Shown in pieces: positions 5,122 through 5,172 of a DNA stretch of 5,172 bases. Origin of the DNA: an uncultured Clostridia bacterium (lineage in GTDB: Bacteria > Bacillota > Clostridia > Christensenellales > Borkfalkiaceae). Each line of letters begins with the position of its first letter. Positions within the stretch are counted from its first letter, which is position 1. The notes beneath the pieces are model-generated. The model saw nothing but the letters and a program-made list of their open reading frames with translations, was not told where the DNA came from and ran no database searches. The stretch is taken from contig CALVZR010000140.1 of the NCBI GenBank assembly GCA_944372565.1, positions 1-5,172 of the forward strand. Reading direction: 5' to 3'. The position numbers and the translations under genes are program-made.

Positions 5122-5141
5122 GCGGCAGATCGCCGCAAAAA
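5117..5141 (+). repeat. Hairpin overlapping the terminator T-run
   Basis: TTTTTGCGGC (5117-5126) pairs perfectly with GCCGCAAAAA (5132-5141) around loop AGATC, a 10-pair stem. Its 5' arm uses the T-run and the last three stem bases (5116-5118 region) of the terminator at 5101-5121, so the two structures compete. Confidence 0.65.
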
Positions 5142-5172
5142 CCATTTGAAAGGAAAAACGCCCCTTTTACGC

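Larger units (their letters stand above)
4858..5172. other. Noncoding region of 315 bases with repeats, a candidate promoter and hairpins
   Basis: I see no credible gene on either strand. The left part (4858-4930) contains short self-complementary pieces (CCCG with CGGG around 4884-4899, the palindrome GGCATATGCC at 4898-4907, TGCC with GGCA at 4904-4915) but no T-run, so it gives no clear terminator for the LysM gene. The middle (4931-5024) is AT-rich. The right part has several T-runs and GC-rich hairpins. A purine-rich AAAGGA at 5149-5154 could be a ribosome binding site only if a start codon lies just past the right edge. Confidence 0.6.

Noticed and set aside
4435..5145. Long minus-strand open frame of 236 codons opposite the LysM gene
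   Set aside because: The product is rich in Arg, His and Phe in no recognisable domain, and it runs through the T-runs and hairpins of the intergenic region. The plus-strand frame gives clear LysM modules instead.
1..5172. CRISPR array, tRNA or rRNA genes, insertion sequence or phage genes
   Set aside because: I saw no regularly spaced repeats with spacers, no recognisable structural RNA other than the riboswitch, and no transposase, integrase or phage-like protein on either strand.

Overview
The window looks like a chromosomal stretch from a GC-rich, uncultured-type member of the Bacillota (Clostridia, possibly a gut Christensenellales-like lineage). This is inferred from four things: a tetrahydrofolate (THF) riboswitch in front of a folT-type ECF transporter gene, a DUF421/DUF4363 gene pair, a SpoVB-like flippase, and an InlB-type repeat surface protein. 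No gene here fixes the species.

Layout, left to right. (1) Positions 1-869, plus strand: the 3' end of a large secreted protein made of InlB B-type (Listeria-Bacteroides) repeats, closed by a strong intrinsic terminator. The repeat at the window edge (about 60-125) looks damaged, with its conserved blocks spread over three reading frames. (2) Positions 919-1970, minus strand: a two-gene operon, a DUF421 (YetF-like) membrane protein followed by a DUF4363 protein with a 7-base overlap. (3) Positions 2027-2862, plus strand: a complete regulatory unit made of a consensus sigma-A promoter, a THF riboswitch aptamer, an intrinsic terminator, a strong ribosome binding site and folT (folate ECF S component). 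(4) Positions 2855-4399, minus strand: a 514-residue SpoVB/MurJ-like flippase. It converges on folT with an 8-base coding overlap, and the folT terminator lies inside the 3' end of its coding sequence. (5) Positions 4400-4566: a pyrimidine-rich divergent intergenic region with a G-quadruplex motif on the flippase coding strand. (6) Positions 4567-4857, plus strand: a small protein of two LysM-like modules. (7) Positions 4858-5172: no supported gene. It holds an inverted repeat, a tandem repeat resembling DnaA boxes, an AT-rich stretch with a candidate promoter, and a terminator followed by an overlapping hairpin.

The best-supported biology is folate homeostasis. Reduced folate sensed by the leader RNA should shut off folT, whose product normally borrows a shared ECF energizing module encoded elsewhere. 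The flippase and LysM protein suggest cell-envelope functions. No wholly new system is evident. The most notable points are the two possible control layers in the folT leader, the terminator embedded in an opposing gene, and the unexplained right-hand intergenic region.
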